64,000 nt of DNA from SLST01 sp046538735. Lineage in GTDB: Bacteria > Spirochaetota > Spirochaetia > DSM-27196 > SLST01. The notes under the pieces were generated by a model. The model was given only the letters and a program-made list of their open reading frames with translations. It ran no database searches and was not told the origin of the DNA. Position numbers and translations under genes: made by a program. Shown piece by piece: positions 34,392 to 43,160 of the stretch (position 1 is the stretch's first letter; each line of letters begins with the position of its first letter). Where the stretch lies: positions 17,795 through 81,794 of the forward strand of contig JBKHII010000006.1 in the NCBI GenBank assembly GCA_046538735.1, given 5' to 3'.

Positions 34392-36433
34392 AACGGATCA
34401 CGCCCGCCGCGCTGCTTGCGCTCGTGCTCTCTGTGATGCCTGTGGTCGCTCAGAACGTGGACATCGATCTGATTACCGCGAACGACGAGTTTCGCTGGGG
34501 AGTCACGTCGCTCCACAACGGACGTATCAACGAGGCGATCGCGAGCTTCAACCGCAGCCTGAGCTTCGATCCGGACCGCGGGCGCACGCGCTACTGGCTC
34601 GGCCGCGCGTATTACTACGGCGGGTTCGAGGAGGCCGCGCTCGACGAGTGGCGTTGGGTCTCGGAGAACGACGGGCACACCGCGGTGCTCGACAAGTGGG
34701 TCGAGCGCGTGGAGCTCAGTCGTGGGCTCACGACCGAACGGCTCGGCACGGAAGTCAGCCCCGGCCGCTACATCACGATGGTCGACCTGGCGGGGCGCCA
34801 GGAGGACGTGACGATCTTCCGGCAGCCGACGATGATTCGGCCCCGCCCGGACGGCTACTTCTATCTCGTCTCGTTCGGTTCGCAGACCGTCCTGCTGTTC
34901 GATCCGAACGGCGTGCGACAGCAGATAATCGACGGTGGCCTCGAAGGGCTCGATCGCCCGTTCGACGTGCTCCGCCTGGCGGACGGGTCGCTGCTCGTCA
35001 GCGAGTTCGGCGCCGACCGTATCGCGCGGATCAATCCGAACGGGCTCAAGGTGGGCACCTTCGGTCGTCGCGACGTTGCGGACGGAGGGCTCCTCGGACC
35101 GCAGTTCCTCGCGGGGGACGGAGAGGGGCACGTGTACGTATCGGACTACGGCAATGCGCGCATTGCGAAGTTCACCACCGAGGGTGAGTTCCTGTTTTCT
35201 TTCGGCAGGCCGACGCGAGGGTTCGAAGGGCTTCGATCCCCCGCGGGCGTCGTCGTATCGGACGGCCGCGTCTACGTCGCGGACAGCGAGCAGGCGGCGG
35301 TATTCGTCTTCGACGAGAGCGGCAACCCGCTCGGCTCAATCCGGACCGCGCAGATGACGAGCCCGGAAGGCATCTCGCTCTTTGGACCCGGATCGATCCT
35401 TGTCAGCGACCGGAACCGGCTCTACGTCGTCGAAGTCGAGAGCGAACGCGTGTCGCTCCTTACCGAACAGAACGAGGATCGGCGCTTTCTCGGGGCGGTC
35501 GTTGACGCGAACCGAAACCTCCTCGCGACGGACTTCCGGTCGAGCTCGCTGCTCTTCATGACCGCGAGCGAGGAGCTCTACACCGGACTGAACGTGGAGG
35601 TGGATTTCGTCAACGCGACGGAGCATCCACTCGTCTACGCGGCGGTGACGGTGACCGACCGGAACGGTCGGCCGGTCCTCGGGTTGGATGCGACCAACTT
35701 CAGAATCACCGAAGACCGATTTCCGACCGGCGACTCCGAGCTGATCTACGCCGGGTATCGGAGCGGGGAAGCCGCGCTTGCCGTGGTCGTGGACGGCTAT
35801 CGGGCGCCTGCGGGCGCCGGCGCGGGCGAGGCTGTTCGCGCGGCGATGCTCGGGCTCTACGACTCGCTTACACCTGAGGACCGCCACTGGGTGATCGAAG
35901 CGGGCGAGCAGCCGGTCGTCGTCGCTCAGCCGGATACCGGGAGACTGGCGACAGCGGATGCCGCCGCGGCGGCGGTGCAGGCGCCGGAGGCGGGTCGACT
36001 CGATCTTGGGATTCGTCTCGGTGTGTCTCAGCTGCTCGGCGAGATGGGACGACGCGCGCTGGTCGTGGTTTCGAACGGGGAGACCGCACCCGAGGCGTTC
36101 AGCGACTACTCGCTTGCGCAGACGGCCGAACACCTGGAAAACAACCACATCGCGCTCTGGGTCGTCTACACCGAGCGAAACGCGTCCAATCCGGAGCTCG
36201 ACTACCTGGTCGATGCGACCGGAGGCGGTTCGCTCTACGTCTATCAGCCCCGAGGCGTCGGCGTGCTCGTGGACGAGGTGAAGTCCGCGCCGAGCGGGAG
36301 CTACATGCTCGCGTACAACAGCGTCCAGGACAGCGACTTCGGCAGGCGATACATCCCGCTCGAGGTGGAGGCGTACCTGCTCGAGCGAAGCGGGCGAGAC
36401 GAGGTCGGGTACTTCGGACCGCTGGAGTTCTGA
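34388..36433 (+). CDS. Secreted TPR / NHL beta-propeller / VWA-like protein
   Basis: A 681-residue exported protein. The signal peptide (1-22) ends 'VVAQ'. A TPR pair follows (about 30-110: 'EAIASFNRSLSFDPDRGRTRYWLGRAYYYGGF'). Next is an NHL-type beta-propeller (about 135-390) with blades such as 'DGSLLVSEFGADRIARINPNG' and 'GHVYVSDYGNARIAKFTTEGEFLFSFG'. The C-terminal half resembles a von Willebrand A fold ('LAVVVDGYR', 'RRALVVVSNGE', 'NNHIALWVVYTE'), but the DxSxS metal site is missing (DGYRA). It should act outside the inner membrane in protein contacts. Confidence 0.82.
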   Translation: MKRITPAALLALVLSVMPVVAQNVDIDLITANDEFRWGVTSLHNGRINEAIASFNRSLSFDPDRGRTRYWLGRAYYYGGFEEAALDEWRWVSENDGHTAVLDKWVERVELSRGLTTERLGTEVSPGRYITMVDLAGRQEDVTIFRQPTMIRPRPDGYFYLVSFGSQTVLLFDPNGVRQQIIDGGLEGLDRPFDVLRLADGSLLVSEFGADRIARINPNGLKVGTFGRRDVADGGLLGPQFLAGDGEGHVYVSDYGNARIAKFTTEGEFLFSFGRPTRGFEGLRSPAGVVVSDGRVYVADSEQAAVFVFDESGNPLGSIRTAQMTSPEGISLFGPGSILVSDRNRLYVVEVESERVSLLTEQNEDRRFLGAVVDANRNLLATDFRSSSLLFMTASEELYTGLNVEVDFVNATEHPLVYAAVTVTDRNGRPVLGLDATNFRITEDRFPTGDSELIYAGYRSGEAALAVVVDGYRAPAGAGAGEAVRAAMLGLYDSLTPEDRHWVIEAGEQPVVVAQPDTGRLATADAAAAAVQAPEAGRLDLGIRLGVSQLLGEMGRRALVVVSNGETAPEAFSDYSLAQTAEHLENNHIALWVVYTERNASNPELDYLVDATGGGSLYVYQPRGVGVLVDEVKSAPSGSYMLAYNSVQDSDFGRRYIPLEVEAYLLERSGRDEVGYFGPLEF

Positions 36434-36720
36434 TGCCGCTTCTGCACCTGCGAAAGCGACCCGTTGAGAGTTGGGAGCGGCACTGTACGCAGTGCGGCCT
36501 CTGCTGCTACGAGCGCGCACCGGTCGCCGGCGGCATTCGCGTTGACCTCGCACGACCCTGCCCCTATCTTGACACGAGTACGCGGCGTTGCAAGGTGTAC
36601 GATCGGCGCTTCGCCGTGGAGGCGAGCTGCAGCAAGGTCAACCTCCTGCACGCGCTGTTCGGACGTCTGATGCCGCTCACCTGCGGCTACGTCCGACGAT
36701 TCAGGCGCTGGATACGATGA
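36433..36720 (+). CDS. YkgJ-type CxxCxxCC cluster protein
   Basis: A 95-residue protein with the family signature 'HCTQCGLCCYERAPV' near residue 18. Later Cys are in 'RPCPYLDT', 'RRCKVYD' and 'ASCSKV'. Members of this UPF0153/YkgJ group are thought to bind zinc or an iron-sulfur cluster; the function is not established. The start overlaps the preceding stop (TGATG) and the end overlaps clpS (ATGA), so it is tightly coupled on both sides. Confidence 0.82.
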   Translation: MPLLHLRKRPVESWERHCTQCGLCCYERAPVAGGIRVDLARPCPYLDTSTRRCKVYDRRFAVEASCSKVNLLHALFGRLMPLTCGYVRRFRRWIR

Positions 36721-37034
36721 GCGAGCACAGAGGACCCGGGTTTGACACCAACGTTCAGGATCGTCCCGCGGAAGAGGTTCGCGAGCCCGAGATGTTCCGG
36801 GTCGTGCTGCACAACGACGACTACACGACGATGGAGTTCGTCGTTGAGGTGCTCGTGATCGTCTTCCAGAAGGACATCGTCAGCGCGACCAAGATCATGC
36901 TCGATGTACATCGAAAGGGCAGAGGTCTCGTGGGGACCTACACCTACGACATCGCTACCACGAAAGCAAACCAGGTCCATCAGATGGCACGAGAACGCGA
37001 GTATCCGCTTCGCTGCACGGTCGAACGAACGTAG
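36717..37034 (+). CDS. clpS: ClpS, N-degron adaptor of ClpA
   Basis: ClpS recognises N-terminal Leu, Phe, Trp or Tyr and hands the protein to ClpAP. The 105 residues from ATG 36717 have a flexible N-terminal tail, then 'FRVVLHNDDYTTMEFVVEVL', whose NDD residues and hydrophobic pocket bind the N-degron. 'MLDVHRKGRGLVGTYTYDIATTKANQV' follows. The in-frame region upstream of 36717 belongs to a shadow of the preceding gene; ATGA overlap supports this start. clpA and aat follow. Confidence 0.96.
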   Translation: MSEHRGPGFDTNVQDRPAEEVREPEMFRVVLHNDDYTTMEFVVEVLVIVFQKDIVSATKIMLDVHRKGRGLVGTYTYDIATTKANQVHQMAREREYPLRCTVERT

Positions 37035-37094
37035 ACCATTCGTACCCATTGCCGGTACCGCCGTTGGATCGTGATCTTTTTCACCGGAGGACCC

Positions 37095-39551
37095 ATGAAT
37101 CTCAGTCAGGAAGTCAACGAAATCCTGAGCTCAGCATACCAGGAAGCGCGCCGGCGAAAGCACGAGTACCTCACGCCGGAACACGTGCTCTACGCCGCGC
37201 TCCACTTCGAATACCCGCGGGACGTGCTCGCCGAGTGCGGTGCCGACCCCGATCAGATTCGCTCCGAACTGGACGACCACCTCAAGGACAACGTTCCCCG
37301 CGTCTCGCGGGGCGATCCGCAGCAGTCGCTCGGGTTCCAGAACGTCGTAGAACGCGCCGTTTTCCACACCGAGAGCGCGTCCAAGGAGGAGGTGGAGGTC
37401 GGCGACCTCCTCGTCAGCATCTTCGACGAAGAACAGAGCTTCGGCGCCTATTTTCTCAAGAAGGCGGGCGTGCGCCGACTCGCGCTCCTCGAGGTGATCT
37501 CGCACGGTCTCTCGGGTAGTGGTGCAGAACCGGACACGTTCGGAGACGACGAACCGTTCTCGGACGAGGACGCGGAAGCGGTCGGCGGCGAGCCTCAAGA
37601 CGGGACGCCCGGGCGACAGCGAAAGAAGAAGAACGATCCGCTCGAGCAGTTCACAACCGAGCTCACCGCGCTCGCAAAGGAGGGCAACCTCGAGCCGCTC
37701 GTGGGCCGTGAGGACATCCTCGAGCGAACGATCCAGGTGCTGTGTCGCCGGCTCAAGAACAACCCGGTTCACCTCGGCGAGCCCGGCGTGGGCAAGACGG
37801 CGATCACCGAGGGGCTCGCGCAGCGAATCGCGAGCGGCGACGTCCCGGACATTCTGAAGGAGTACCGCGTGTTCGCGCTCGACATGGGCGCGGTGCTCGC
37901 CGGAACACGGTTCCGCGGGGACTTCGAGGAGCGGATGAAAGCCGTCATCAAACGGCTCGAGAAGGAGGAGAAGGTGATTCTCTTCATCGACGAGATCCAC
38001 ACGATCGTGGGCGCGGGCGGAACCGCCGGCGGAGGCTCGATCGAGGCGTCCAATCTGTTGAAGCCCGCGCTCGCGGCGGGACGGCTGCGGTGCATCGGCG
38101 CGACCACCCACGACGAGTACCGGCGCTACTTCGAGCGCGACCGAGCGCTCTCGCGCCGCTTCCAGAAGATCGACGTTCCCGAGCCGACCGTGGGAGAAAC
38201 CGTCGACATACTCAAGGGGCTCAAAGGGCGGTACGAGACCTTCCACAACGTTCGCTACAGCGATGAGGCGCTCGATCTCGCTGCGAGGCTCTCCGACCAG
38301 TACATCAAGGATCGCCACCTTCCGGACAAGGCGATCGACGTCATCGACGAGTGCGGCGCGTACGTCCGGATGCGGACCTTTCGCCTGAAGCGAGCACAGT
38401 CCGCCGAGGCGACCGAGTCGACGGCGTCCGAGGAGGCGAGCCGGTCCGCCTCGCGGGCAGACAACGGTGGGGCGGACGACGGTGGGGCGGACGACTCCGA
38501 GCCGCCGGTCGAAATCGGAGCGCTCGATATCGAACGCGTCGTCTCAAAGATCGCGAACATTCCCGAGCGAAGCGTGTCGGTCTCGGAGAAGGACCGGCTC
38601 AAGGAGCTCGAACCCGCGCTGAAACGCGTGATCTTCGGACAGGACCAGGCCGTGGAGTCGGTCGTACAGGCGGTGAAGCGGAGCCGGGCCGGTTTCCGAA
38701 ACGCGAGCAAGCCCGTGGCATCGTTCCTCTTCGTGGGACCGACCGGTGTAGGCAAGACGGAGCTCGCGCGGCAGCTCGCGCAGACGCTCGGCGTCGCGAT
38801 GCACCGCTTCGATATGAGCGAGTACCAGGAGAAGTACGCGGTGTCGCGCCTGATCGGGGCTCCTCCGGGCTACGTGGGGTACGACGACGGCGCCCAGCTC
38901 GTGGACGTTGTCCGCAAGACGCCGCACGCGGTGCTCCTGCTGGACGAGGTCGAGAAGGCGCACCCGGAGGTGTTCAACGTGCTGCTCCAGGTGATGGACT
39001 ACGCGACGCTGACCGACAATCAGGGGCGCAAAGCCGATTTCCGGAACGTGATCCTGATCATGACCTCCAACGCGGGGGCGCGCGACATCGGCAAGCCCAC
39101 GATCGGCTTCGGCGGAAAGCGCGTGACGAGCGAAGCCGTGGACGATGCCGTGGAGCGGTTCTTTGCACCGGAGTTCAGGAACCGCCTGGACAAGGTAGTG
39201 CTCTTCAACAAGCTTCCCACCGAGATCATCGAGAATATCGTTCGCAAGGAGATCGCGGACTTCTCGCTCCAGCTCGAGGAGAAGAACATCACGCTCGAAG
39301 TGACCGACCGGTGCGTGCGCTGGCTCGCCAAGCACGGTTTCTCGGACGAGTTCGGCGCGAGGAACATCGCTCGGCTGGTGGAGGAGAAGATCAAGGGATA
39401 CTTCGTGGATGCGGTGCTCTTCGGTGAGCTGCAGGACGGAGGTCACGCGACTGCCGACGTGCTGGCGGACGACGTGATCATCACGCCGGGAAGTCCTCGG
39501 CAGGAAGATACCGACGAGTCGAACGAAGTCGGCACGGAGGAGAAGACGTAG
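37095..39551 (+). CDS. clpA: ClpA, AAA+ unfoldase of the ClpAP protease
   Basis: 818 residues from ATG 37095, with GGAGG at 37086-37090. Order: Clp N-domain (1-145), acidic linker, AAA-1 with Walker A 'GEPGVGKT' and Walker B 'VILFIDEIHT', then AAA-2 with 'GPTGVGKTELARQL' and 'VLLLDEVEKAHPEV'. The ClpP-docking tripeptide IGF is in 'GKPTIGFGGKR'. A low-complexity insert of about 45 residues (with a GGADD repeat) separates the two AAA modules. No M-domain of ClpB type is seen. clpP is not in this window. It unfolds substrates delivered by ClpS. Confidence 0.95.
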   Translation: MNLSQEVNEILSSAYQEARRRKHEYLTPEHVLYAALHFEYPRDVLAECGADPDQIRSELDDHLKDNVPRVSRGDPQQSLGFQNVVERAVFHTESASKEEVEVGDLLVSIFDEEQSFGAYFLKKAGVRRLALLEVISHGLSGSGAEPDTFGDDEPFSDEDAEAVGGEPQDGTPGRQRKKKNDPLEQFTTELTALAKEGNLEPLVGREDILERTIQVLCRRLKNNPVHLGEPGVGKTAITEGLAQRIASGDVPDILKEYRVFALDMGAVLAGTRFRGDFEERMKAVIKRLEKEEKVILFIDEIHTIVGAGGTAGGGSIEASNLLKPALAAGRLRCIGATTHDEYRRYFERDRALSRRFQKIDVPEPTVGETVDILKGLKGRYETFHNVRYSDEALDLAARLSDQYIKDRHLPDKAIDVIDECGAYVRMRTFRLKRAQSAEATESTASEEASRSASRADNGGADDGGADDSEPPVEIGALDIERVVSKIANIPERSVSVSEKDRLKELEPALKRVIFGQDQAVESVVQAVKRSRAGFRNASKPVASFLFVGPTGVGKTELARQLAQTLGVAMHRFDMSEYQEKYAVSRLIGAPPGYVGYDDGAQLVDVVRKTPHAVLLLDEVEKAHPEVFNVLLQVMDYATLTDNQGRKADFRNVILIMTSNAGARDIGKPTIGFGGKRVTSEAVDDAVERFFAPEFRNRLDKVVLFNKLPTEIIENIVRKEIADFSLQLEEKNITLEVTDRCVRWLAKHGFSDEFGARNIARLVEEKIKGYFVDAVLFGELQDGGHATADVLADDVIITPGSPRQEDTDESNEVGTEEKT

Positions 39552-39625
39552 CTCCCTTTCCCTGGCTCGAACCCGACGAGTTCTACCGTTTCCCCGATCC
39601 GGAAGCCGCGACGCCCGAGGGCATC

Positions 39626-40252
39626 GTGGGCGTTGGGGGAAACCTGTCTCCCGGGTTGCTCTTGTCTGCCTATCGTCAGGGGATCTTCCCGTGGTTCAAC
39701 GATCGCGATCCCATTCTCTGGTGGTGCCCGGATCCCCGGTTCGTGATTTTCTTCAACGACCTGCATGTCTCGCGATCGATGGCCGGCGTTCTGCGCCGCG
39801 GTGAGTTCCGGCTCTCGCTCGATGAGGACTTCGCCGGGGTGATCCATGCATGCGCGACGACGCCGCGCCCGGGGCAACGGGGTACGTGGATCACGAGCGA
39901 TATGCAGAGCGCCTACCGCAAGCTCCACGAGCTCGGATACGCGCACAGCTGCGAGGCGTGGAAGGGCGACGAGCTGGTCGGCGGCATGTACGGCGTGTCC
40001 CTCGGTGCAGCCTTCTTCGGCGAGAGCATGTTCAGCCACGCGTCCAACGCATCCAAGGCGACGCTCATCACGCTCTGCCGCTTTCTCGATCGGAACGGTT
40101 TCCACTTCCTGGACGCTCAGGTCCACACGCCGCACGTTCAGCGAATGGGAGGCCGTGAGATACCGCGCGCGGAGTTTCTGCGTCGACTCGAGTCGGCTCT
40201 CAGAGCAGATACGCTGCGCGGGAGTTGGTCAGGACGGCTCGATACTCAGTAG
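39626..40252 (+). CDS. aat: Leucyl/phenylalanyl-tRNA-protein transferase (start unresolved)
   Basis: Aat attaches Leu or Phe to proteins with N-terminal Lys or Arg and so creates ClpS degrons. The family core is clear: 'GGNLSPGLLLSAYRQGIFPWF', 'WWCPDPRFV', 'SLGAAFFGESMFSHASNASKATLITLCRFL', 'LDAQVHTPHVQRMGG'. GTG 39626 is the first in-frame standard start, yet similarity reaches back to 39551 ('PFPWLEPDEFYRFPDPEAATPEGIVG'), just after the clpA stop, with no ATG, GTG, TTG or CTG before it back to the stop at 39425. A non-standard start, a frameshift from clpA or a sequence error is needed. It converges with the next gene. Confidence 0.88.
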   Translation: MGVGGNLSPGLLLSAYRQGIFPWFNDRDPILWWCPDPRFVIFFNDLHVSRSMAGVLRRGEFRLSLDEDFAGVIHACATTPRPGQRGTWITSDMQSAYRKLHELGYAHSCEAWKGDELVGGMYGVSLGAAFFGESMFSHASNASKATLITLCRFLDRNGFHFLDAQVHTPHVQRMGGREIPRAEFLRRLESALRADTLRGSWSGRLDTQ

Positions 40253-41901
40253 TGGAAGCCGCTGTCGCCGATGAACTCCCTCACGATCGAATAGTCCGGG
40301 ACGAGTTTGTCCGGAATGTTCGTGAAGTTCGAGAGGAAGCTCTGCATCCGCACGGCCTCGTCGTACGCTTCGTGGTCCGGTTTGACCCGGTGAAGCAGCG
40401 GCTCGGCGTGTTTCTTGAGGACTCCGAGCTCGTAGTCGAGCGCCGAGTTGAAGGCGACGTCCGCCGTGTCCTGGTGCGGGAAGATGTTCTTGCGCTCGCC
40501 GCGGCGAACAGAAGGCCACATAGTCAGCGTGTCGAGTGCGGAGTGGCCGCGAAACTGGTAGTCGCGGACCATGCGGCGGATGAGCCGATTGTCGGTGGTG
40601 GAGATTCGATTGTGGTCGTCCACGTTGAGCTGTGTGAGCGCCGAGACGTAGACTTTGAACTTCCGGTCGCGGTCGATGCGCGGTGTCAGCTCGTCGTTCA
40701 GACAGTGAATCCCCTCCATGAGCAGAATGCCGCGCGAGCCCATCTCGATCGTCAGCCCGGTGAGGCTCCGCGTCCCCAACCGGAAGTCGAACCGTGGGAG
40801 GCGCACCGCCTCTCCGGCGAAGATCTTCAGGAGATGATCGTTGAGCAGGGCGATGTCGATCGCGTGGATGCTCTCGAAGTCGTAGTTGCCCGTTTCGTCG
40901 CGTGGCGTGAGCTCGCGATCCACGAAGTAGTCGTCCACCGAGACGAGATGCGGCTGAAGCCCTTGCGCGCTCAACTGAACCGCCAGTCGCTTCGTGAACG
41001 TGGTCTTCCCGGAGCTCGATGGTCCCGCGATGAGCACCACGCGCACCGAGTCTCGGTGTGCCGTGATCTCGCCGGCGATATCGGCGATCTTCTTCTCCTG
41101 CAGCGCTTCGTTGACGCGGATGAACTCGCTGACCGATCCGTCCACCACCTTCTGATTCAACCGGCCCACCGAAGTGATGCCCAGGATGTTCCCCCACTCC
41201 TTGTACTCACGGTAGATCGAGAGCAACACACGACTGTGCCGGTACTCGCGAAGCCGAGTCGGATGCTTCCGCGGCGGGAAGCACAGGACGAAGCCCGGCT
41301 CGAGCGCGCGGAGCGCGAAGTACCGGAGCACGCCGGTAGAGGGAACGAGCGGACCGTGCGAGATATCGAGAAACTCGCCGCACGAGTGCACGGCGACTCG
41401 TGACTCGTTTCGGTGGTCGAGGAGCGCCTCGGTCTCGCTCATGTCGCGCTCGCGAAAGGAGCGCCGTGCGTCTTCGTACGAGATGAGGTGGCGAGCGATC
41501 GGAACGTCTTCCTTCACGAGCTCGTGCATCTGCTCGGCGATGCGATCGAGCAGATCCTGCGGTACCTCGTCCTCGTCCTGGAAGTAGTGGTAATAGCCGT
41601 CGCCGAGCGAGTGCCCGATGATCAGACGCCGGTGGGGCGAGACGCGCTGGACGGCCAGGGCGAGCAGGAAGCAGAGCGACTGGCGATAGCAGCGCACGCC
41701 CTCGTCGCTGGCCAGATAGACCGGATCAACGCGCGCGTTGATTCGCACGCGCCGCGAGAGACCGAGCACTTCGTTGTTCACGACGGCCGCGACGACGGGG
41801 TTGTCGAGCTCCGTATTGAACTCGGCGCACAGCGCGGCGAGCCCGGTCTCGGGGGGAACGCTGATCTGCTTGTTCGGAAGCCTCACGTCTACGTTGTGCA
41901 T
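40246..41901 (-). CDS. ThrRS-like domain fused to uridine kinase-type P-loop kinase
   Basis: The 551 residues begin with a TGS-like segment and a second-additional-domain-like region related to threonyl-tRNA synthetase (about 1-230, 'IIGHSLGDGYYHYF'). Then comes a uridine kinase/phosphoribulokinase domain (285-490) with Walker A 'GPSSSGKTTF' (293-302), 'LVSVDDYFVDRE' and 'ILLMEGIHCLND'. This fusion is known from spirochaetes, Thermotogales and Bacteroidetes, where it is annotated as uridine kinase without firm proof. The ATG is preceded by GGAG. It follows the HD-GYP gene by 18 bp. Confidence 0.88.
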   Translation of the reverse strand: MHNVDVRLPNKQISVPPETGLAALCAEFNTELDNPVVAAVVNNEVLGLSRRVRINARVDPVYLASDEGVRCYRQSLCFLLALAVQRVSPHRRLIIGHSLGDGYYHYFQDEDEVPQDLLDRIAEQMHELVKEDVPIARHLISYEDARRSFRERDMSETEALLDHRNESRVAVHSCGEFLDISHGPLVPSTGVLRYFALRALEPGFVLCFPPRKHPTRLREYRHSRVLLSIYREYKEWGNILGITSVGRLNQKVVDGSVSEFIRVNEALQEKKIADIAGEITAHRDSVRVVLIAGPSSSGKTTFTKRLAVQLSAQGLQPHLVSVDDYFVDRELTPRDETGNYDFESIHAIDIALLNDHLLKIFAGEAVRLPRFDFRLGTRSLTGLTIEMGSRGILLMEGIHCLNDELTPRIDRDRKFKVYVSALTQLNVDDHNRISTTDNRLIRRMVRDYQFRGHSALDTLTMWPSVRRGERKNIFPHQDTADVAFNSALDYELGVLKKHAEPLLHRVKPDHEAYDEAVRMQSFLSNFTNIPDKLVPDYSIVREFIGDSGFHY

Positions 41902-41919
41902 GTGGTTCTCTCCGGAGGT

Positions 41920-43074
41920 TCAGGCGTGAGCCGGGACATCCTCGGACTCGTCGGGCGGGAGCGCGCGGACGACGCGGTGTTGCGGATCCCCGGACGTGTC
42001 GATGACCGGCTGCTCTGCGTAGCGTTCGCCGCGCGGTCCGGCCACGATCCGGACCATGGGCGCCCGGGGGTTGTCCGAGTTCGTATCAACGACCATTCCT
42101 CGAGTGCCGTTCGCAAGCTGCACGTGCGTCCCGATCGGGTAGATGCTGAGATTGCTGATGAGCGCTTTGAGCACCGTCTCGTCGTACATCTTGTTGCGCT
42201 GCTGGAGCATCTCCAGGATCGCGCTGTGCCCGTCCGAAGCGGTCCGGAAGGGACGGACCGACGTGATTGCCGCGAACGATCCGGCGACCATGATGATCTT
42301 TGCGAACAGGCTGATCTTGTCCCCGGTGAGCTGACGGGGGTAGCCGGTCCCGTCTACGTTCTCGCGGCACTCCAGTACGCCGAGGCAGACGCTCATCGGG
42401 AACGAGGCCTGTTTGAGGATTTTGAAGCCGAGGACGGTGTGCGCGGAGATCGCCTGCCGTTCCTTCGGGGAGAGCTTCTGCTTCGACATGTAGAGCTGGG
42501 GCGGCAGCCGGATCATACCGATCTCGTGGAGGAGCGCGGCGGTCCCGAGCTCGATGAGCTTGTGCGGAGGCCGGCGAAGCGTCATACCGATCGCCACCGC
42601 GACGATCGCGGTCTTGGACGAGTGCGTCACGATGTAGTTCTTGTCCTTCACCCTCATTTCGGAGAGGCGGAGGATGTAGCGACGGTGGCTCCGGACCGTC
42701 TCGATGATTCGTTTCACCATATCACTGATCGGTCGCTCGGAGAGCTCGTTCTTCGTGACGAAGTTGGTGAAGGTGCGCTCAACGAAGCCGAGGAGCTCGC
42801 CGTAGAACTCCTCCGCCTCGCGGAAGAAGGCGGTTTCCTTTACGTCCTGATCCACCGAAAGCGCTATCGCCTCGCCACCGCTGCCGTCCGCCACGGGCTT
42901 CTCGACCTGGTCGCCATCGGAGCGAACTTCATCGTACGACCACGTCTTCAGCCGATCGATGAGCTCCTGTGTAAGCGGCGTCTCGGGGCTCAGCAGGATG
43001 TAGTTGTCATCGAGATGGACCGGCTTCGTGAAGTAGTAGCCGGGCTCGAGCGTCTGGACCGGGAACGATTTCAT
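41920..43074 (-). CDS. HD-GYP-domain protein with lost metal ligands
   Basis: The 384 residues start with a DUF3391-like N-terminus and then an HD-GYP domain (about 125-300). H151 and H212 remain. The HD pair is H183-E184, the HHE motif is C236-R237-E238, and the later Asp of the 'VADxFDA' segment is Gly (G265). The loop DGTGYP (241-246) is intact. A beta-rich tail (310-360) follows. Active HD-GYP enzymes hydrolyse c-di-GMP with a bi- or trinuclear metal site; with these changes this one is probably a non-catalytic c-di-GMP receptor or scaffold. Confidence 0.87.
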   Translation of the reverse strand: MKSFPVQTLEPGYYFTKPVHLDDNYILLSPETPLTQELIDRLKTWSYDEVRSDGDQVEKPVADGSGGEAIALSVDQDVKETAFFREAEEFYGELLGFVERTFTNFVTKNELSERPISDMVKRIIETVRSHRRYILRLSEMRVKDKNYIVTHSSKTAIVAVAIGMTLRRPPHKLIELGTAALLHEIGMIRLPPQLYMSKQKLSPKERQAISAHTVLGFKILKQASFPMSVCLGVLECRENVDGTGYPRQLTGDKISLFAKIIMVAGSFAAITSVRPFRTASDGHSAILEMLQQRNKMYDETVLKALISNLSIYPIGTHVQLANGTRGMVVDTNSDNPRAPMVRIVAGPRGERYAEQPVIDTSGDPQHRVVRALPPDESEDVPAHA

Positions 43075-43086
43075 ACTTCTCCCTCA

Positions 43087-43115
43087 ACTATATCACAATG
43101 CCGGGCCTGAGATAA
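43087..43115 (-). promoter_or_regulatory. Possible promoter of the HD-GYP gene
   Basis: Minus strand TTATCT (43115-43110), 17 bp, TATAGT (43092-43087), with GGGAGAAG before the ATG. It is back to back with the plus-strand promoter at 43119-43146. Confidence 0.4.
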
Positions 43116-43118
43116 ACT

Positions 43119-43146
43119 TTGACCATGTCGCCATTTCTGGTATAGT
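43119..43146 (+). promoter_or_regulatory. Promoter of the membrane TPR-like gene and alaA
   Basis: TTGACC (43119-43124), 16 bp, TATAGT (43141-43146). The ATG at 43161 is only 14 bp after the -10, so the leader should be about 8 bases. Confidence 0.6.
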
Positions 43147-43160
43147 CAGGCAGGGTCCGC

